A stretch of DNA of 11,176 nt from Thiobacillus sp. (GCA_003510325.1 DONB01000154.1:1-11176), one strand, 5' to 3'. Positions 1 to 6,709 are shown, counted from the first letter of the stretch. Notes: generated from the letters alone by a model not told the origin. Numbers and translations are program-made.

Positions 1-1
1 C

Positions 2-745
2 AAGGGCGGCGTCGGCAAGACCTTCGTCTCCGCCAACCTCGCTGCGGCGCTGGCCAAACGTGGCCACAAAGTGCTGGTGCTGGACGCCGACCTCGGACTG
101 GCCAACCTCGACGTCGTGCTCAACCTGTACCCCAAGATCACGCTGCACGACGTCTTCACCGGCAAGGCCAAACTGGAAGACGCCATTCTGCAGGCGCCGG
201 GCGGCTTTTCCGTGCTGCTGGCGGGTTCCGGCATGGTCGAGTATTCGCGCCTGACGCCCGAGGTGCGCGACGAATTCCTGCGCATCGTCAGCGGCCTGGT
301 GCCGCATTACGACGTCGTGCTGCTGGATACCGGCGCAGGCATCTCGGATGTCGTGCTGTTCGCGGTTTCGCTGGCATCAGAAGTGCTGATGGTCGCCACG
401 CCCGAACCGACCTCGCTGACCGATGCCTACGCCACGATCAAGGTTCTGGTGGGGCAGCAGCAGAGGCAGAACGTGCGCGTGCTCGTCAACCAGGCTGCCC
501 GGACCGGCGCCGGCCAGGCCATCACCCATCAGCTGCAGCAGGTGCTCGACCGCTTCGTACCCGCCGAACCCGGCCGCCCCCTCCGCCTGGTCAGCATGGG
601 CGAGATTCCCGTCGACCCCGAAGTGCGGCAGGCCGTGATGCGCCGCCAGCTGCTGATGCAGGCCACGCCCGACTGTCCGGCCGGCGTGGCCATTTCGCAT
701 CTCGCACGCAAACTGGAAGAGAGCGTCATTCCCAGACTGGCTTAA
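2..745 (+). CDS. MinD/ParA-family ATPase, FlhG/FleN-like (5' end outside window)
   Basis: The frame is open from the first full codon of the window and starts inside the deviant Walker A motif KGGVGKT (visible residues 1-7), so roughly 15-30 N-terminal residues are missing. Next come the DADLGLANLD segment (about 28-37), a switch-II/Walker B-like VVLLDTGAG, and PEPTSLTDAYA, which resembles the DEPTS-TDAYA signature of FleN/FlhG, the MinD relatives that set flagellar number and placement. The 247 visible residues fit the usual 270-300 of that subgroup. These ATPases dimerise on ATP and act at the membrane or a pole. No flagellar gene is visible here, so another MinD-like role remains possible. 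The ATG at 71 is internal: it would discard the Walker A. The gene ends 30 bases before the convergent HDOD gene. Family call is firm; the FlhG subtype is moderate. Confidence 0.85.
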   Translation, partial: KGGVGKTFVSANLAAALAKRGHKVLVLDADLGLANLDVVLNLYPKITLHDVFTGKAKLEDAILQAPGGFSVLLAGSGMVEYSRLTPEVRDEFLRIVSGLVPHYDVVLLDTGAGISDVVLFAVSLASEVLMVATPEPTSLTDAYATIKVLVGQQQRQNVRVLVNQAARTGAGQAITHQLQQVLDRFVPAEPGRPLRLVSMGEIPVDPEVRQAVMRRQLLMQATPDCPAGVAISHLARKLEESVIPRLA

Positions 746-775
746 TCGCCACGCCCACCGGATCGGGTTCCTGCC

Positions 776-1609
776 CTAGACCTGGTCGTACGCAGGTCCG
801 GCCTTGACCAGCGCCATCACCTTGTCCGGCTCCATCCGCAGCAAGTTTCCGATTTCGCGGTAATCGTCGGGCAGTGCGGCATCGTCCCACCCCTGGGCGG
901 AGTGCCGGGCCAGGTCGACCGCCAGCATCACATTGCGCACCCGGACCGTATGCGCCTGCGCAGGATCCATCAGGTTCATCAGCAGCGCCGGCAACTGCCA
1001 CTCGGCGGTCAGCTGGCGCTGCAGCTCCAGGCCGGTGAAGCCCAGCACCTGTTTCTGCACATCCGCGCTGCGCAGCGTCTTGTCGGCCTCCTGCCGCTTG
1101 TGGATTTCGAGCATCTGCGCGGGATTGAAACACCACATCAGCATTTCCGCGACATGGGTCAGCAGCGTGGACACATGGACTTCCTCCGCATGCAGATCGT
1201 GCAGGCGCAGCGCCCAGTCGTATGCGTAATGCGCCGCGCGCTGGGCACGCCGCACCGTATGCAGCAGATGCACCAGGGCCTCGAGGTGGCCATGCAGCAT
1301 CTGTTCGGAAATCGGCGTCGCGGGCACCTCGCGGAAAAAGGTGTCCAGCCCCATCATGAGCAGCGCCTCCTTCACGTCGACCAGCTCGTATGTCTGGTTG
1401 CGATGCTTGTGCGTCTGCATGTAGCGCAGCAGCTTGACCGTCATCAGCGGGTCATCGGTCACGACATGGGCGATGCTGCGGGCATCCAGCAGCGACTCGT
1501 CGGCGTGCAGGCGCTCAAGTTCGCGCGTGGTGCGCTTCAGCACGGGAATATCGGCCTGCCGCAGGAAAGCGAGCCAGGCGGCCAGGCTTTTGGGTTGCTG
1601 CGGCATCAT
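776..1609 (-). CDS. HDOD-domain signalling protein
   Basis: This 277-residue soluble protein has HDOD-family features: an IPVLKRTTRELERL segment (about residues 21-34; compare the family's LPxLP start), then DDPLMTVKLLRYMQ (52-65) matching the DPxLxxKLLRxxNS helix, then VKEALLMMG (79-87). The rest is helical with several His (for instance around HVAEMLMW) but no intact catalytic HD pair that I can identify, as expected for HDOD, which is thought to be a non-enzymatic output or scaffold module in bacterial signalling. No GGDEF, EAL or receiver domain is attached. Tandem ATG codons (1609 and 1606) directly follow a GGGGGA stretch; a TTG at 1696 would add 29 residues without a ribosome site, so I prefer the ATGs. 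Which ATG is used is uncertain because the spacing is short for both. Confidence 0.82.
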   Translation of the reverse strand: MMPQQPKSLAAWLAFLRQADIPVLKRTTRELERLHADESLLDARSIAHVVTDDPLMTVKLLRYMQTHKHRNQTYELVDVKEALLMMGLDTFFREVPATPISEQMLHGHLEALVHLLHTVRRAQRAAHYAYDWALRLHDLHAEEVHVSTLLTHVAEMLMWCFNPAQMLEIHKRQEADKTLRSADVQKQVLGFTGLELQRQLTAEWQLPALLMNLMDPAQAHTVRVRNVMLAVDLARHSAQGWDDAALPDDYREIGNLLRMEPDKVMALVKAGPAYDQV

Positions 1610-1629
1610 TCCCCCATGAGAGTGTGGCG

Positions 1630-1637
1630 TGACGTCA
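1630..1637. repeat. 8-bp palindrome TGACGTCA upstream of HDOD gene
   Basis: A perfect TGACGTCA palindrome lies about 20 bases upstream of the HDOD start in the 200-base gap 1610-1809. It could be an operator, but 8-bp palindromes occur often by chance. Apart from a GC-rich GCCGC/GCGGC inverted repeat near 1700-1716, I see no clear promoter or terminator in this gap. Confidence 0.2.
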
Positions 1638-1809
1638 TTGCTGGCGTATTCGCGAGTTGAAACAGATACCTGATGAATCGGTGGATACGCCCCCAACTTG
1701 AGCCGCCGGGCAGCGGCGATCCTTCACTCGCAACTTAGCACTCGAAACGCGCCGCTGCGACCCGGATGCGGACAATCCGTCCCGGGTTGCGGGCGCCTGC
1801 CGCGCTGCC

Positions 1810-2334
1810 TTATTTTTTAAGCTGCGGCTGGTCCAGATAGCGGACGTCCTTCACCGACAGCGGCAGCGGGTTGATGTACTGATATCCCTTGCCCTGCCAG
1901 TAAACCAGTTCCGGGAAGCCCGCCGGCACCACGGTGATGAAGCCGTGCATGTCATCGGCGCTGTAGCCGGCCGCCTTCATGGCGTTGTTGCACATCTTGA
2001 ACTGGACACCGTCCTGCGCCAACTCCGCCATCTTGTCGACGATGCCCTGGTATTTCTCGTAGTTCTCCTTGGCGAAGGCGCGCAACTCCGGCCCGTGCGT
2101 GACGACGACCACCTCGCCGCGGGTTTCCCGCCTGGTGTTCTTGACGAAGTTGTACAGGATGTTCAGCTTCTGCGGATCGTCATAATTGACGTCGAATACC
2201 GTCGGGGTCACCGGCATGGTGTGCATGTCGACCCTGGCGGTGCCATAGGGTGCCAGCGCTTCCGCCAGAACAGAAGATGCCGGGGCCAGAGCCAGGGCGG
2301 CGGCGATTGCCATGCCAGTCAGCTTTGCTTTCAT
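1810..2334 (-). CDS. Exported DsrE-family protein (copy 1)
   Basis: The product has 174 residues. Residues 1-24 form a Sec signal peptide (Lys-containing n-region, Ala/Leu core, cleavage near SVLA|EA). The mature part has a DsrE/DsrF-like fold pattern: a nucleotide-fold start with FDVNYDDPQKLNILYNFVKN (47-66), a strand GEVVVVTHGPELRAF (73-87), and the family's helix with a single conserved Cys, GVQFKMCNNAMKAAGY (109-124). DsrE-like proteins are linked to sulfur transfer through such a Cys (Cys115 here), but many exported members have no assigned function. The start is chosen for the GGAGA ribosome site 7 bases upstream and because the signal peptide begins there; the longer reading from 2382 lacks both. 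It is the last gene of a probable unit with the lipoprotein and DUF456 genes upstream (98-base gap to the former). Confidence 0.85.
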   Translation of the reverse strand: MKAKLTGMAIAAALALAPASSVLAEALAPYGTARVDMHTMPVTPTVFDVNYDDPQKLNILYNFVKNTRRETRGEVVVVTHGPELRAFAKENYEKYQGIVDKMAELAQDGVQFKMCNNAMKAAGYSADDMHGFITVVPAGFPELVYWQGKGYQYINPLPLSVKDVRYLDQPQLKK

Positions 2335-2432
2335 GTTGCGTCTCCATTTTGGGGTATATGCGCTTTTGAAACCGCCCCCCACCCCTGGCCGGGGTGCAGT
2401 TCATGCCTGGCGCACCACCCGGGCAGAACGGT

Positions 2433-2687
2433 TTATTTCAGGTTATTGGATGAAAACAGCAGCACCTTGCCCGCCACGAAGCTGACGTTGACGGAGCGTG
2501 TTTCGTCGCCCCACAGGCAGTTGCGCACCCCCATCACATCGTCGCATTCATCGGGCGGACCGATCAGCCGGCTGACCTCGTCGTACTGCATGCCCACCGT
2601 GATCTTGCTGTAGTTCTCCAGCGTGAGCTTGCTGCAGCCCAGCATCGTCAGCAGCAGCCCCATCGTCACGACGCTACGGATTTTCAT
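2433..2687 (-). CDS. Small BamE/SmpA-like lipoprotein (DUF3862-type)
   Basis: This 84-residue lipoprotein has an n-region with Lys2/Arg4, a hydrophobic core and a lipobox ending LTMLGC (lipidated Cys18; Met at -3 is less usual). The mature part follows the pattern of small SmpA/OmlA-superfamily lipoproteins: ENYSKITVGMQYDEVSRLIG (24-43), then PPDEC and a CLWG segment, ending in a short strand. Cys48 and Cys57 could form a disulfide. BamE itself belongs to the beta-barrel assembly machine; the short stand-alone members have no defined role. An AGGAGAGG ribosome site lies 5-12 bases upstream of the ATG. It lies 59 bases downstream of the DUF456 gene on the same strand. A longer frame running through to 3275 is antisense to nothing real and merely overlaps the DUF456 gene. 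Confidence 0.8.
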   Translation of the reverse strand: MKIRSVVTMGLLLTMLGCSKLTLENYSKITVGMQYDEVSRLIGPPDECDDVMGVRNCLWGDETRSVNVSFVAGKVLLFSSNNLK

Positions 2688-2746
2688 GCGCCTCTCCTGG
2701 ACAGAATAGTAACGACAGGATACGGCAGACATCGCGCTCGCGCGCG

Positions 2747-3232
2747 TCAAAGCAGGCGGTCCAGCACGAACACGCCCATCATGCTGAAGGCCAGGGCGAT
2801 TTTCAGCAGGGCGCCGAACAGCAGGCCCAGCGTTGCGCCCACGCCCGCCTGTGTCGCCTCCCGGGCTGAAGCGCGGCGGCTGAACTCGCCGATGACGGCA
2901 CCGACGAACGGCCCCAGCACGATGCCCGGCAATCCGAAAAACAGCCCGGCCAGCGCCGCACCGGTCACCGCCCGCGGCGACGCCCCGAACCTTTTCGCGC
3001 CGAATGCCGCCGCCAGCAGATCCACGCCATAACTCAGCAACGCCAGCACGCCCAGTAGCGTGAGCGTGATCCAGCCGACGTAGGCAAAGTTCTCCGCCCA
3101 CGCCAGCAGCAGCAGTCCGGCAAACACCAGAGGGATGCCGGGGACCGCCGGCAGGATCAGCCCGGCCAAGCCGAGCACGATCAGAAGCGCCGCCAGCAGC
3201 CACAACAGGATCTGAAAACCCGGATCGAACAT
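2747..3232 (-). CDS. DUF456 family inner-membrane protein
   Basis: This 161-residue, strongly hydrophobic protein has about four to five membrane segments (roughly 7-29, 34-50, 54-76, 88-116, 132-158). It shows the DUF456 hallmarks: LPAVPGIPLVFAG (28-39) in the first hairpin and the Gly-rich stretch from FGAKRFGAS through LPGIVLGPFVGAVIGE (101-116). The function of the family is unknown; its Gly/Pro-rich loops suggest a packing or channel-like role, which is speculation. The start is firm, with an AGGAGG ribosome site 6 bases upstream of ATG 3232. It is the first gene of the leftward unit and is divergent from the SYLF gene, separated by 114 bases. Confidence 0.88.
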   Translation of the reverse strand: MFDPGFQILLWLLAALLIVLGLAGLILPAVPGIPLVFAGLLLLAWAENFAYVGWITLTLLGVLALLSYGVDLLAAAFGAKRFGASPRAVTGAALAGLFFGLPGIVLGPFVGAVIGEFSRRASAREATQAGVGATLGLLFGALLKIALAFSMMGVFVLDRLL

Positions 3233-3281
3233 GCGTCCTCCTGAAGTCTAGGCGACCCGATGACTCTCGTCTCATCCCTCC

Positions 3282-3303
3282 GCCCCGGGAATGGGGGCTT
3301 TTT
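3282..3303 (+). terminator. Terminator-like hairpin in the divergent gap before the SYLF gene
   Basis: GCCCC at 3282-3286 pairs with GGGGC at 3294-3298 around a 7-base loop, followed directly by five T (3299-3303). This is the form of a weak rho-independent terminator reading rightward. No rightward gene ends just before it; it sits 43 bases upstream of the SYLF start, so it may be a leader attenuator, a guard against read-through, or chance. Confidence 0.4.
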
Positions 3304-3346
3304 CGTTTTGCACTACACTGAAGCGGATCGGATCGAAGGAGAGGCC

Positions 3347-3916
3347 ATGTCCCCCCTCACGGCAACTCAACACAAGTCCGCTCTCGCCCTTTTTTTCACT
3401 GCGCTGGTGCTTCTGCTCCTGGCAGCGCCCCGGTCGTACGCCGCCAGCGCGGGCGAAATCGACCAGGAAGTCGACAAGGCCCTGGCTGCCTTCCATAAAA
3501 TCGAAGGCGCCAAGGCTTTTCTCGGCATTGCCAAGGGCGTTCTGGTGTTTCCCAAGGTCTACAAGGCAGGCATCGGCATCGGCGGCGAATACGGCGAAGG
3601 CGCGCTGCGTCTAGACGGCAAAACCGTCGATTACTACAGTACCGCGGCGGGCTCTTTCGGCTTTCAGCTGGGTGCGCAAGCCAAAAGCATCGTCGTCCTG
3701 TTCACCAACGAATCCGCCCTGCAGAAATTCCGCGCCAGCGAAGGCTGGAAAGTGGGCGTCGACGGCTCCGTCGCCCTGGTGGACATCGGTGCCGGCAAGG
3801 CGGTCGACACCACCAACATCAAGGACCCGGTCATCGGTTTCATCTTCGGCCAGAAAGGCTTGATGTACAACCTCACGCTGGAAGGTGCGAAGTTCAGCAG
3901 ACTGGACAAGAGGTAG
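3347..3916 (+). CDS. Exported SYLF (Ysc84-like) lipid-binding protein
   Basis: The product has 189 residues. Residues 1-33 are a signal peptide (cleavage near SYA|AS). The mature protein is a single SYLF/Ysc84 domain: AKAFLGIAKGVLVFPKVYKA (55-74), Gly-rich GIGIGGEYGEGAL (75-87), YYSTAAGSFGFQLGAQ (96-111), and the terminal IGFIFGQKGLMYNLTLEGAK (163-182). In eukaryotes this domain binds phosphoinositides; bacterial members are exported, and a role in envelope lipid binding is generally inferred rather than shown. The start is set by AAGGAGAGG ending 3 bases before ATG 3347; the frame is open from 3260 but that extension runs through the hairpin and would bury the signal peptide. It is convergent with the DUF3617 gene; the 67-base gap holds a GC-rich hairpin (CGGGC/GCCCG near 3933-3945) without a T run. 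Confidence 0.88.
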   Translation: MSPLTATQHKSALALFFTALVLLLLAAPRSYAASAGEIDQEVDKALAAFHKIEGAKAFLGIAKGVLVFPKVYKAGIGIGGEYGEGALRLDGKTVDYYSTAAGSFGFQLGAQAKSIVVLFTNESALQKFRASEGWKVGVDGSVALVDIGAGKAVDTTNIKDPVIGFIFGQKGLMYNLTLEGAKFSRLDKR

Positions 3917-3983
3917 CCGCACGTCCGCAGCCCGGGCTGAGCCCGCACGGGACTGACACTTCCCAAGGACAGGCCTGCGCTGT

Positions 3984-4541
3984 TCAGCGTCCGTATTGCT
4001 GCTGCATGCGCCTCATCGTTTCCGGATCCATCTTGAACGCGCCGCCGGGGCCCATGCCCGGCATCCCCGACATCGTCACCGCGCCGTGCTTCTGGCCGGG
4101 CTTGCAAGGGCCAAGCCATTTCCCGGTCATGGTCGACGACAGGATCTGCATGCCGTGCATCGGTGGATCGAAGCGCGTGGTGTTTTCCATCCGGTATTCG
4201 GTCGCCAGGTTGCCCGTGATCACCGTGCGGCCCGTGGCGGTATGGCCGTCCATCGCGCACACCGAATCGATCGTCACCCGGTTGCCGGTACGCTTCGTCT
4301 CCATTTTCGAACAGCGCCTGCGCACGTCGCGCGGATCGGCGGTCATGTCGTCCCGGCCCTGCTCGATGCACATCTGCATCGTCATCGGCCCGGGCATGCC
4401 CTGACCGCCGGCAGCGGTTTCGGTCCTGATTTCCCACAGCCCCGATTTGCGCATCGGCGCGTCGGCTGCCCAGGCAGCGGAGGCAAGCAGCACGGCGGTC
4501 AGGCCGGCGAGCGGAAGAAAGAAAGTATGCTGCGTTCGCAT
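3984..4541 (-). CDS. Periplasmic DUF3617 family protein
   Basis: The product has 185 residues with a clear signal peptide (1-25, cleavage AWA|AD). The mature part begins RKSGLWEIRTE (31-41), the characteristic start of DUF3617 (small exported proteins opening with GLWE), followed by four Cys (58, 77, 95, 146) that could give two disulfides and a KWLGPCKPG motif (141-149). The C-terminus is rich in Met and Gly (about 155-182), a possible metal-interacting tail, which is only a suggestion. Function of the family is unknown. A GAGGA ribosome site sits about 8 bases before the ATG. It follows the DUF2238 gene with a 50-base gap and is probably the last gene of a three-gene unit. Confidence 0.85.
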   Translation of the reverse strand: MRTQHTFFLPLAGLTAVLLASAAWAADAPMRKSGLWEIRTETAAGGQGMPGPMTMQMCIEQGRDDMTADPRDVRRRCSKMETKRTGNRVTIDSVCAMDGHTATGRTVITGNLATEYRMENTTRFDPPMHGMQILSSTMTGKWLGPCKPGQKHGAVTMSGMPGMGPGGAFKMDPETMRRMQQQYGR

Positions 4542-4591
4542 GATGGCATCCTCGGGTTAGGTTCAATTATGGAAACGGATTGTCCTTCGAT

Positions 4592-5284
4592 TCACCTGGG
4601 CCTGCGCCTGAGCAGCTCGCGCAAGGCCTGCTCGCCCAGGGGCTTGTCGTTCGGGTCGATCTTCAGGCTGGCGCGCAGATCGCGGCCGAATTCCGGATCG
4701 TAACGCCAGTGGATCAGCGCCACCGCCAGCAGGGTAATCGCCGCGCCGACGACGGCCAGCGCCATGTCCTTCTGCGCATCCCAGACATCGCCCTGCGCCC
4801 CCAGGAAGGCCAGGCCCGCCGAAGGATCGACGCGGGCAGCCACCCGCCATTCGATGACCTCGTACGCTGCCGAGAAGGCCAGCACCAGCTCCAGCGGAAA
4901 CCAGTATGACCAGACGCCGCGCGCCTTCGCCACCCGCATGAAAATCTCGCGTAGCGGATAGGCCAGCAGCAGGCCGAAACAGAAATGCACCAGGCGGTCG
5001 TACATGTTGCGCCCGGAGCCGAACCAGTGCTGCAGCGTCGTGCCGAACGGCACTTCGGCATAGGTGTAATGCGACCCCACCACATGCAGCATCATGAAGA
5101 GGGTCATCAGTGTGTAGGACAGATTGGACAGCCTGAAGTAGCGCCCGGCCAGCACGATCACCGGCACGAAGACGAACACCAGATAGTTTTCCAGCAGCCA
5201 GTCGTCCGGGTATCGGGGCTCGATCGCCGCCCACACCCAGACAGCCGCAAACACGGCCAGCAGCAAGGCATGGTAGCGACTCAT
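4592..5284 (-). CDS. YjdF-like inner-membrane protein (DUF2238)
   Basis: This protein has 230 residues and about six membrane segments (roughly 5-22, 33-48, 56-72, 98-114, 130-148, 174-192). It carries the DUF2238/YjdF signature residues in or beside these: HVVGSHYTYAEVPFG (67-81), MYDRLVHFCFG (94-104), YEVIEWRVA (141-149) and GDVWDAQKDM (165-174). The many conserved polar and His residues near the membrane suggest a metal- or lipid-linked enzyme, but no activity is established for the family. Start choice is weak: ATG 5284 places the first membrane helix at the very N-terminus; a GTG three codons upstream (5293) is possible and neither has a good ribosome site, which fits translation coupled to the upstream DsrE gene that ends 36 bases earlier. 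Confidence 0.88.
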   Translation of the reverse strand: MSRYHALLLAVFAAVWVWAAIEPRYPDDWLLENYLVFVFVPVIVLAGRYFRLSNLSYTLMTLFMMLHVVGSHYTYAEVPFGTTLQHWFGSGRNMYDRLVHFCFGLLLAYPLREIFMRVAKARGVWSYWFPLELVLAFSAAYEVIEWRVAARVDPSAGLAFLGAQGDVWDAQKDMALAVVGAAITLLAVALIHWRYDPEFGRDLRASLKIDPNDKPLGEQALRELLRRRPR

Positions 5285-5320
5285 GCGCCGCACCCGAACG
5301 AGAACGAAAACCGGCGCATC

Positions 5321-5836
5321 TCAAAATCCGCCGAGGTAGGCGTAGCCGTCGTTCTGCAGCTTGACCAGCCGGGTGTAGCCGTCGTGCACGATCGTCACGC
5401 CGGGCAGCACGTCGGCAGGCGTCCAGCCCTTCGCCCGCATCACGCTGTGGCAGATTTCCACGCTCACGCCCAGGTTCAGCAGGTCCTGCGTGATCTTGGC
5501 ATTGAGATTGACCGCGAAGGGATCGTCGACGGCCTTCTGGTAAGTGGAATCGATCAGCAGAAACTGCGCGGCGTCGCCATGCAGCACCAGGTGCATGTCG
5601 AGCTGCACCGGCGCCACGCCCTGCTTGCCGTATGCCTCGATCAGGCCGCGTGCGTAATACAGCCCCTTGCTGATGCCTGCCGCAATCGCGGTGGAATGGA
5701 TGTCATAGACCACCTTGTACTGTGCACGCGGATCGACCTTCACCATCTCACGCGCCGCCGGCGCCTCCGCCGCCAGCGAGGGCCCGGCCAGTCCCAGAAC
5801 GCAGCCGATCGCACACAGAATCCGGATGAAGCGCAT
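5321..5836 (-). CDS. Exported DsrE-family protein (copy 2)
   Basis: The product has 171 residues with a signal peptide (1-23, cleavage near SLAA|EA). The mature protein matches the DsrE pattern: YKVVYDIHSTAIAAGISKGLYYARGLIEAY (40-69), a strand of the form LDMHLVLHGDAAQFLL (79-94), and the Cys-bearing helix VSVEICHSVMRAKGWTPADVLPGV (124-147), Cys129 being the conserved position. It is clearly related to, but well diverged from, the DsrE protein at 1810-2334, so the two are paralogues or separately acquired. A sulfur-carrier role is a family-based inference only. GAGGAGA lies 8 bases before ATG 5836; the frame upstream to 5917 has no ribosome site. It is the first gene of the probable operon with DUF2238 and DUF3617. 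Confidence 0.85.
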   Translation of the reverse strand: MRFIRILCAIGCVLGLAGPSLAAEAPAAREMVKVDPRAQYKVVYDIHSTAIAAGISKGLYYARGLIEAYGKQGVAPVQLDMHLVLHGDAAQFLLIDSTYQKAVDDPFAVNLNAKITQDLLNLGVSVEICHSVMRAKGWTPADVLPGVTIVHDGYTRLVKLQNDGYAYLGGF

Positions 5837-5957
5837 GAAGGTTCTCCTCAACAGGTTGAGGACGGGGGTGTCGACCGACACCCTGCAAGGCTCGCATGGC
5901 CCGTCCGCATACGACATGCCATCCGCCTCGCCAACGAGCCTGCCTCAATCCTGCCAC

Positions 5958-5987
5958 AAAAAAACGGGGACGGTTGCCCGCCCCCGT
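5958..5987 (-). terminator. Rho-independent terminator of the Spy-like gene
   Basis: Read leftward, ACGGGG pairs with CCCCGT (5982-5987 with 5964-5969). The stem continues after one A-C mismatch with three more G-C pairs closing a TTGC-type tetraloop, and is followed by a T run (A run 5958-5964 on the plus strand). It lies 22 bases after the stop of the Spy-like gene and separates it from the DsrE operon. Confidence 0.85.
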
Positions 5988-6008
5988 CGATCGGAGATCG
6001 CCCGCCGC

Positions 6009-6509
6009 TCAGGCGTGATGGCGATGGTGATGACCGCGATGGCGGCCGGTCATTGCCTCGGCGTCGAACACCTTCTTCTGCTCCTCCGTCAGCTGGGCGT
6101 AGAAGGCCTTGATCGCCTCGGCACGCTCGGCCATTCTGGTGCTGCGCGCCTCCGCCATCGCCTGCATCCTGTCCACGCGCTCAGGCGTGCTCAGCATGGC
6201 GAACTCGGCGCGCATCGCCGGCCGGTCCCCGCCCGTGCGATTCATGCCGGGCTGGCCGGCGCTGGCAAAGGCATTCCAGGCCGCTTCCTGCTCGGGTGCC
6301 AGCTTCAGCTTGTCCTTCAGCGCGGCCAGGTGCGCAGCGCGGCGCTCGCCCCTGGCGTCGGCATTCTGCCCGTGGCGGGCCTCGCAGCCGGGCTTGCCTG
6401 CGGCATCCCGTTCGGGCATCGCAAACGTCGAGGCCGCCAGAATGCCGCTGCCCGCGATCAGGCCAACCAGCAGGGCCCGTTGGGTAAAAACACCTTGATT
6501 CGATTTCAT
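6009..6509 (-). CDS. Spy/CpxP-like periplasmic protein with His-rich C-terminus
   Basis: The product has 166 residues. A signal peptide covers about 1-30 (cleavage near TFA|MP). The mature protein is charged and helical and carries two LTxxQ-type motifs: LAPEQEAAW (70-78) and LTEEQKKVF (140-148), the mark of the Spy/CpxP/CnrX-type family of periplasmic stress chaperones and metal sensors. The tail HRGHHHRHH (157-165) has six His and probably binds Ni, Cu or Zn. Length fits Spy/CpxP (about 160). In enterobacteria such proteins damp envelope-stress two-component systems; that role here is inference. Start: AAGGAG 7 bases before ATG 6509. Upstream lies a phased TGTAAC array suited to a response regulator, downstream a strong terminator, so it is probably monocistronic. 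Confidence 0.88.
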   Translation of the reverse strand: MKSNQGVFTQRALLVGLIAGSGILAASTFAMPERDAAGKPGCEARHGQNADARGERRAAHLAALKDKLKLAPEQEAAWNAFASAGQPGMNRTGGDRPAMRAEFAMLSTPERVDRMQAMAEARSTRMAERAEAIKAFYAQLTEEQKKVFDAEAMTGRHRGHHHRHHA

Positions 6510-6585
6510 GGCTTGCTCCTTCAGAGACGTTGTCGAAATAGCCGGCACCAGACGGCACGGCATGCGACGTATTCTGGGCGGCCGG

Positions 6586-6649
6586 TGTAACCCCGGGATG
6601 TCGGGCGCGCGCGGCGATGTAACCGTCCGTATCCGTTTGTAACCCGCAG
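6586..6649. promoter_or_regulatory. Phased TGTAAC repeats, candidate response-regulator binding array
   Basis: TGTAACCC at 6586, TGTAACCG at 6618, the variant CGTATCCG at 6628 and TGTAACCC at 6638 are direct repeats. The last three are spaced exactly 10 bases apart and the first is 32 bases away, so all sit near one face of the helix. Tandem hexamers of this spacing are typical of OmpR/PhoB-family regulators, some of which (CpxR, for example) use GTAA-containing boxes. The array lies in the 225-base gap between the divergent Spy-like gene (start 6509) and the Lys-rich small gene (start 6735), 77 bases before the former. No regulator gene is in the window, so the binding protein is unknown. 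Confidence 0.5.
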
Positions 6650-6674
6650 CCCGCCGAAGCGTACGGGGCGGCCA

Positions 6675-6709
6675 GGCGCAGAATGCGCCCGGATCGGGTA
6701 TCGTCCGGG
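6675..6709. repeat. Two overlapping inverted repeats in the leader of the Lys-rich gene
   Basis: GGCGCA/TGCGCC (6675-6680 and 6684-6689, 3-base loop) is followed by CCCGGA/TCCGGG (6688-6693 and 6704-6709, 10-base loop). The two share two bases and so are mutually exclusive in full form. They lie 11-45 bases before the ribosome site of the small gene at 6735. They may be leader hairpins or operator sites; in GC-rich DNA chance is a real alternative. Confidence 0.3.

Noticed and set aside
902..1660. 252-residue frame antisense to the HDOD gene
   Set aside because: Shadow composition (His, Gln, Arg) and no ribosome site; the opposite strand shows HDOD motifs.
2433..3275. 280-residue leftward frame containing the small lipoprotein at its end
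   Set aside because: Only the last 84 residues make a protein (ribosome site, lipobox); the rest is out of phase with the DUF456 gene on the same strand.
3309..3319. TTGCAC and TACACT as a sigma-70 promoter of the SYLF gene
   Set aside because: The two overlap and no -35 element exists at 16-18 bases from TACACT.
4985..6112. 375-residue rightward frame antisense to the DsrE2/DUF2238 genes
   Set aside because: His/Gln/Arg-rich composition typical of the antisense of a GC-rich gene; opposite strand carries genes with signal peptides, ribosome sites and family motifs.
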